64,000 nucleotides of DNA, taken from Siphonodentalium dalli (taxonomy: Eukaryota > Mollusca > Scaphopoda > Gadilida > Siphonodentaliidae). Position 1 is the first letter of the stretch. Each line of letters opens with the position of its first letter. The stretch is from positions 112,695,195-112,759,194 of the forward strand of contig CP136065.1 of assembly GCA_032622095.1 (NCBI GenBank). Direction: 5' to 3'. Below the pieces are notes generated by a model, which saw only the letters and a list, made by a program, of their open reading frames with translations, did not search any database and had not been told where the DNA came from. Of the stretch, positions 58,311 through 64,000 are shown piece after piece. Position numbers and translations under genes: made by a program.

Positions 58311-59090
58311 GTATACATTATAATACTAAGATATGCATCTTAGTCTATTTTCACCAAGCCTAGTTTCCTGCGAAATGGGAGTTAATTAATATTTGTGTAT
58401 TAGCAGCTCATATAAAGTGACCATGATGTTGATACTAATGTCATTAAACCGACTTTAGCTTGTAATGAAATGCATTGTCAAATCGCTTGGTATTGACAAT
58501 CTGTATACTTGTATAGAATTGTCGCTTCCTGCATCATAAAGTGCAGTGACATTAAGAATTTGAGTGACTCTAATCGTCGCTCCACATCGTGACATTATTT
58601 GCAAACAGTGTCCGGCATAGTTACTATGCCTCAAAAACAAAATTGATGAGTAAGACTGATCAGTGTAATGTGATAATGTTTTTGGGGTAAAATAATGTGT
58701 AACATGACTATTTCCCTATTAGCTTTTTTCCCTGATTTATAGCAACACTAAAATGACATGCCATTGATGGTGAGAGCATAACATCAAAAAGTGTTTGTTT
58801 CAATTCTGAGTTAGTCAAATCGGGTTGGAGAACATTGCTTCGGAATTTCTATTGACTCTTAGTGTGTTGATGGAAATTGATGTTCTATTATCATTTTAAA
58901 TTTGTGGATTTTACATCCACAATAATAGTTTCTTACTTTATAGTTTCTCACTGAAAATAGGAATCGAAGTGTGTTTATTTTCTGAACTCTCGCTTGGTCA
59001 TTGTCAATTTTGACTAATAATTGTTTGGCCCGTTGTTCAGATTTGGCTATGGCCCTACAGAAAGTTATGTTTTTATATTTTTCCATACCA
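58311..59090. other. EXOSC9 intron 8 start, nothing recognised
   Basis: No exon, repeat or RNA gene recognised. I looked for the next EXOSC9 block and did not find it. Confidence 0.4.
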
Positions 59091-59480
59091 TAGTATGGTA
59101 CATATAGTGTCGACATCCGGATTGACCACTCGTCCGACCGTCTGGTGCGATAACTCAAACAATTTTTATCCAAATTTTGTATATGTGTGTTTCTCAGCCC
59201 AAAATGCAGATCGAGTTCGAATATGGTCCTTTTTTTTTACTTTGAATTCATGTATTCATGCATGTTGCAATAACTTAACAAATTTTTATCTGATCAAAAC
59301 CAAATTTGGTGTGTGACTATCTCAGCCCAAAATACAGATCAAATTCGAATATGGGTTTGATCCATTTTTTTTTAATGGATTATGGCTCTTTTTCAATTTT
59401 TTTTTTTATGGGTTAAAGATCTTTCATCGTGATCGGCATCCCGTTTAATGACTGTTATTTTATGAAATTTACACTAGATA
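59091..59480. repeat. gataactcaa-type repeat; its 3' part is duplicated at the window end
   Basis: Units with gcgataactcaaacaattt, ccaaatttggtgtgtgacta, cagcccaaaatacagatcaa and attatggctctttttcaatt. 59225-59463 recurs at 63762-64000 with one mismatch seen by eye. Confidence 0.7.
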
Positions 59481-60247
59481 GCTGAAAATAAAGTTTTGTT
59501 GGCGTAATTATAAACAATCAACATTGTTTTCATTGGATCTCTTAGCATATAGAAGTATCAGATGCTGATCAACATACTTGCATAATTCTACAGTATGTAG
59601 TCTGGCATCTGACACATCTATACCCTTGATGTGTATTGAGTGCCCATAAGGCCCAACAAATGGTTTTGATTCTCGGGCATCGCTGCATCTAAAAAAATGG
59701 CCCGCATTGGACCATTTTATTTCAATTTTGGATTTCACAGTAGTTGTAAACCAGTAACACGAAAATAAGAAACTGTCACACAGAAATTAGTTCTGTTTAA
59801 AATATTGATTAGGAGCTAAGTACAACTGTGTATGTGTTGGTATTCAACAAAAGACCATAGGCAACGATAACTATCAGGTATATTGTCAACACAGGCTGTC
59901 CAAACCTCCAAGTTTATTGGTCAAATGAATTGAAATATTTTTATCTGCAATCAGCAGGAAGTTGGATATCGAATGAGTCATCCGCCAATCTGACCACCTT
60001 CGCGACCTTTGCACAGTAAGTAAGTAACCCTGCAAGATATAGTTCCCCCCTTGCTACACTATTGCGATCGAAGTGATGCAAACCAAGGTGCAATACAGTT
60101 TGACAAGCGTTGTATATTGGCCATGTTTATGATGGTTCTTTGAAGTTTTATTGTCTATCATCCATTGCGGTACGTATACAGTCTCCAATTACTCAACGGA
60201 ATAAGGGAATCAAGACTTTCAATGATAGTTTGGAAGATCACTTTATT
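59481..60247. other. Intron sequence, nothing recognised
   Basis: No exon or RNA gene was recognised in this stretch, and no repeat structure stands out. Confidence 0.4.
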
Positions 60248-62384
60248 AGCTCAACTTACTTTTGTAAGTTTGAGCTATTGCCATGGTTTGGCGTCCGTCG
60301 TCCGTGTGTTCGTGTGTCCGTGTGTCCGTCAACAATTTCCTTTGGCGCGGGCTACAGGTTGTACCTTTGGTCTGATCTTCATGAAATTTGTCATGAATGT
60401 TGACATTGACATGTAGATGGGAACGAGTCATTTTGGGGTCATTCGGCCAAAAAACATGGCCGCTGGCAGCCATCTTGGATTTCAAGATTCAATCTATTGG
60501 CGCGGCCTACAGGTCGTACTGTTCATCTGATCATCATGAAATTTGTCATTGATGTTAATATTGACATGTAGATGGGAACGAGTGATTTTGGGGTCGTTCG
60601 GCCAAAAAACATGGCTGCCAGCAGCCATCTTGGATTTTACTCTTTGCATGACTAAATCCTTTGGCGCGGGCTACAGGTCGTTGTTTTGGTCGGAAGTTTA
60701 TGAAATTTGTCATGGATGTTAACACTGTCATGTAGATGGGAACGAGTTATTTTGGAGTTGTTTGGCCAAAAAACATGGCCGGCAGCAGCCATCTTGGATT
60801 TTACTCTTTGCATGACTAAATCCTTTGGCGCGGGCTACAGGTTGTACCTTTGGTCTAATCTATTGAAATTTGTCATGAATGTTGACATTGACATGTAGAT
60901 GGGAACGAATCATTGTGGGGTCATTCGGCCAAAAAACATGGCCGCTGGTGGCCATCTTAGATTTCAAAATTCAATCCATTGGCGCGGGCTACAGGTCGTG
61001 CTGTTCGTCTGATCATCATGAAATTTGTCATGGATGTTAATATTGACATGTAGATGGGAACGAGTCATTTTGGGGTCGTTCGGCCAATAAACATGGCCGC
61101 CAGCAGCCATCTTGGATTTTACTCTTTGCATGACTAAATCCTTTGGCGCGGGCTACAGGTCGTAGCTTTGATCGGAACATCATGAAATTTGTCATGGATG
61201 TTAATATTGACATGTAGATGGGAACGAGTGATTTTGGGGTCGTTCGGCCGAAAAACATGGCCGCCAGCAGCCATCTTGGATTTTACTCTTTGCATGACTA
61301 AATCCTTTGGCGCGGGCTATATGTTGCCTTTGGTCTAATCTTTATAAAATTTGTCATGGACGTTGACATTGACATGTAGATGGGAACGAATCATTGTGGT
61401 GTCATTCGGCCAAAAAACATGGCCGCTGGCGGCCATCTTGGATTTCAAAATTTAATCCATTGGCGCGGACTACAGGTCGTACTGTTCGTCTGATCATCAT
61501 GAAATTTGTCATGAATGATAACAATGACATGTAGATGGGATCGAGTCGTTTTGGGGTCGTTCGGCTGAAAAACATGGCCGCCAGCAGCCATCTTGGATTT
61601 TACTCTTTGCATGACTAAATCCTTTGGTGCGGTCTACAGGTCGTAGCTTTGGTCAGATGGTCATGAAATTTGTCATGAATTATAACAATGACATGTAGAT
61701 GGGAACGAGTCGTTTTGGGCTCATTCGGTCAAAAAACATGGCCACCAGCATTTTACTCTTTGCATGACTAAATCCTTTGGCGTGGGCTACAGGTCATACC
61801 TTTGGTCTAATCTTTATTAAATTTGTCATTTATGTTAACACTGACATGTAGATGGGAACGAGTGATTTTGGAGTCGTTCGGCCAAAAAACATGGCCGCCA
61901 GCAGCCATCTTTGATTTTACTCTTTGCATGACTAAATCCTTTGGCACGGGCTACAGGTTGTACCTTTGGTCTAATCTTTATGAAATTTGTCATGAATGTT
62001 GACATTGACATGTAGATGGGAACGAATCATTGTGGGGTCATTCGGCCAAAAAACATGGCTGCCAGCGGTCATCTTGGATTTCAAAATTCAATCCATTGGC
62101 GCGGTCTACAGGTCGTACTGTTCGTCTGATCATCATGAAATTTGTAGGTCGTAGCTTTGGTCAGATCTTCATAAAATTTGTCATGGATGTTAACAATTAT
62201 ACGTAGATGGGAACGAGTTCTTTTGGGGTCAATTGGCCAAAAAAAATGGCCACCAGCAGCCATCTTGTATTTTACTCTTTGCATCACTAAATCCTTTGGC
62301 GCAGGTTAGACATTTCAATTAGCACCTTTCCTATTCCTCCATTTACTGTCAACCATTAAATTATTCCCCTACCTAAGTTGAGCT
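60248..62384. mobile_element. Satellite-bearing element, agctcaactt ends, higher-order repeat array
   Basis: It starts agctcaacttacttttgtaa gtttgagct (a hairpin) and ends aagttgagct (62375-62384). Inside are twelve units of 153-165 bp sharing ctacaggtcgt, tgaaatttgtcatg, gacatgtagatgggaacgag, cattcggccaaaaaacatgg and agccatcttggatt. Two unit types differ in their joint: type A has caaaattcaatccattggcg and type B has actctttgcatgactaaatc. Unit starts at 60496(A), 60659(B), 60824(B), 60978(A), 61141(B), 61306(B), 61459(A), 61623(B), 61776(B), 61938(B), 62096(A) and about 62293(B) give an A-B-B period of about 481 bp. Minus-strand frames through it are a by-product. Confidence 0.85.
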
Positions 62385-62747
62385 ACAGTGTCATTGACAC
62401 TTTCATATTTTCATTTCAACTGTATTTACGTTCCGTATTTTTATATGAATTGGATATGTAGTTCTGCGTGTTGTTAAAAATTATTGTGCCGATATTAAAA
62501 TCATATCAATATATATATCATTTTGGGTAATCCCTATATGATGTATGGGCAGTACAATGTCATAATTGTATCAGATTATCAGATTAAATTACTTTATATC
62601 CATTACAAAGTTCTCCATACATTTTCTCGACCTGGGAAGGGATATTAACCCATGCTTACTATGGGCAGAAATAAATATAAAATAAAAATAAAAACCTCGC
62701 TCCCTCAATGATTTTCAAAAAAGTTGCCTGAGAATCAATACCTTTTT
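62385..62747. other. Spacer between two satellite elements
   Basis: AT-rich unique-looking sequence with no gene, separating two members of the same element family. Confidence 0.4.
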
Positions 62748-63765
62748 AGCTCAACTTTACTTTGTAAAGTTTGAGCTATTGCCATGGCTTGGTATCCGTC
62801 ATGGATGTTGACATTGACATGTAGATGGGAACGAGTCATTTTGGGGTCATTCGGAAAAAAAAACATGGCTGCCATCGGCCATCTTGGATTTCAAAATTCA
62901 ATCCATTAGCTCGGGCTACAGGCCGTACTGTTCGTCTTATTGTCATGAAATTTGTCATGAATGTTAACAGTGACATGTAGATGGGAACGAGTCATTTGGG
63001 GTCATTCGGCCGAAAAACATGGCCGCCAGCAGCCATCTTGGATTTTACTCTTTGTATGACTAAATCCTTTAGCACAGGCTTCAGGTCGTACCTTTAGTCT
63101 GATCATCATAAAATTTGTCATGAATGTTAATAATGACATGTAGATGAGAACGGGTCATTTTGGGGTCATTCGGCCAAAAAAATGGCCGCCAGCAGCCATC
63201 TTGGATTTTACTCTTTGTATGACTAAATCCTTTAGCATGGGCTACAGTTCGTACCTTTAGTCTGATAATTACAAAATTTGTCATGGATGTTAACAATGGC
63301 ATGTAGATGGGAACGAGTCATTTTGGGGTCATTCCGACAAAAAACATGGCCGCCAGCAGCCATCTTTGATTTCAAAATTTAATTCATTAGCACGGGCCAC
63401 AGGTCGTACTGTTCGTCTTATCATCATGAAATTTGTCATGGATGTTAATATTGACATGTAGTTGTGAACGAGTCATTTTGGGGTCATTGGGCCAAAAAAC
63501 ATGGCCGCCAGCAGCCATCTTGGATTTTACTCTTTGTATGACTAAATTCTTTAGCACGGGCTACAGGTCGTACCTTTAGTCTGATCATCATAAAATCTGT
63601 CATGAATGTTAACAATGACATGTAGATGGGAACGAGTCATTTTGTGGTCATTCGGCGAAAAAACATGGCCGCCAGCAGCCATCTTGAATTTTACTCTTTG
63701 TATGACTAAATCCTTTAGCACGGGCTTCAGGTCGTACCTTAGTCTGATCATTATAAAATTTGGTC
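62748..63765. mobile_element. Second satellite-bearing element, truncated (A-B-B array)
   Basis: It starts agctcaactttactttgtaa agtttgagct, like 60248. Units begin near 62908(A), 63068(B), 63229(B), 63387(A), 63551(B) and 63712(B), repeating the A-B-B order with a period of about 479 bp. It stops abruptly at 63765, where a copy of 59225-59463 begins, instead of at an aagttgagct end. Confidence 0.8.
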
Positions 63766-64000
63766 CTTATTTTTTACTTTGAATTCATGTATTCATGCAT
63801 GTTGCAATAACTTAACAAATTTTTATCTGATCAAAACCAAATTTGGTGTGTGACTATCTCAGCCCAAAATACAGATCAAATTCGAATATGGGTTTGATCC
63901 ATTTTTTTTTAATGGATTATGGCTCTTTTTCAATTTTTTTTTTTATGGGTTAAAGATCTTTCATCGTGATCGGCATCCCGTTTAATGACTGTTATTTTAT
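63762..64000. repeat. 239-bp near-identical copy of 59225-59463
   Basis: Aligned by eye, the two segments differ at one position (t/a in the T run near 63769). Even the T9 and T11 homopolymers have equal length. It may continue past the window. It is either a very recent duplication or an assembly artefact. Confidence 0.88.

Noticed and set aside
59941-60030. Candidate EXOSC9 exon 9 after an atcagcag acceptor-like site
   Set aside because: Its translation does not resemble the next EXOSC9 block and it has stops in the required phase-0 frame.
60246-63751. Minus-strand frames of 60-80 codons in the satellite (KMAAGGHVFWPNDPK-type)
   Set aside because: They arise because the satellite unit lacks stops in that frame; they recur unit by unit and have no start/stop consistency. 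Similar spurious predictions are common for this repeat.

Overview
This window looks like nuclear DNA from a mollusc or a close lophotrochozoan relative. It is AT-rich, gene-poor and full of repeats, and its one recognisable host gene is split by GT-AG introns that are themselves filled with transposons. The mollusc assignment is an inference. It rests on repeat tails I associate with mollusc genomes (gacgttaaaccccaatc followed by CAAT repeats; GATA-tailed LINE ends; repeats ending in gtcgggggaca) and on an exosome subunit of ordinary animal type.

The host gene is EXOSC9 (RRP45/PM-Scl-75, a non-catalytic RNase PH-fold subunit of the RNA exosome ring) on the + strand. I reconstructed eight coding exons by reading splice sites against the known family: 12906-12971, 28779-28873, 32043-32162, 38355-38457, 39736-39833, 47628-47667, 49906-49988 and 58178-58310. 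They join in frame for 738 nt (246 codons) and run from the initiator Met through most of the second RNase PH subdomain. The C-terminal exons must lie beyond 64000. The gene covers more than 45 kb because introns of 1.3-15.8 kb have absorbed many mobile elements.

Upstream of the gene (1-12.9 kb) are a 2-kb long-inverted-repeat element (466-2458), a broken non-LTR reverse transcriptase (4454-5612, minus), a TTAA-flanked MITE (5827-6416), and a 5.7-kb element with kilobase-scale inverted repeats (6577-12247). The 5.7-kb element encloses a decayed gag/protease of LTR-retrotransposon type.

Intron 1 (12.97-28.78 kb) holds minisatellites, an hAT-like MITE with an 8-bp target duplication, a second broken LINE, a poly-G minisatellite, and the first copy of a gag-like repeat. 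Introns 2-7 hold TTAA elements with repeated internal palindromes, a 2.5-kb element carrying nine copies of a GGTAACGGACGTACC motif, an hAT element nested in a TTAA element, several inverted-repeat MITEs, a 283-bp tandem duplication, and the second copy of the gag-like repeat. The last 4 kb is a satellite with a higher-order repeat structure. The last 239 bp of the window are an almost exact copy of 59225-59463.

Apart from EXOSC9, nothing here looks like a functional protein gene. No tRNA, rRNA or CRISPR was seen. All element boundaries come from reading by eye.
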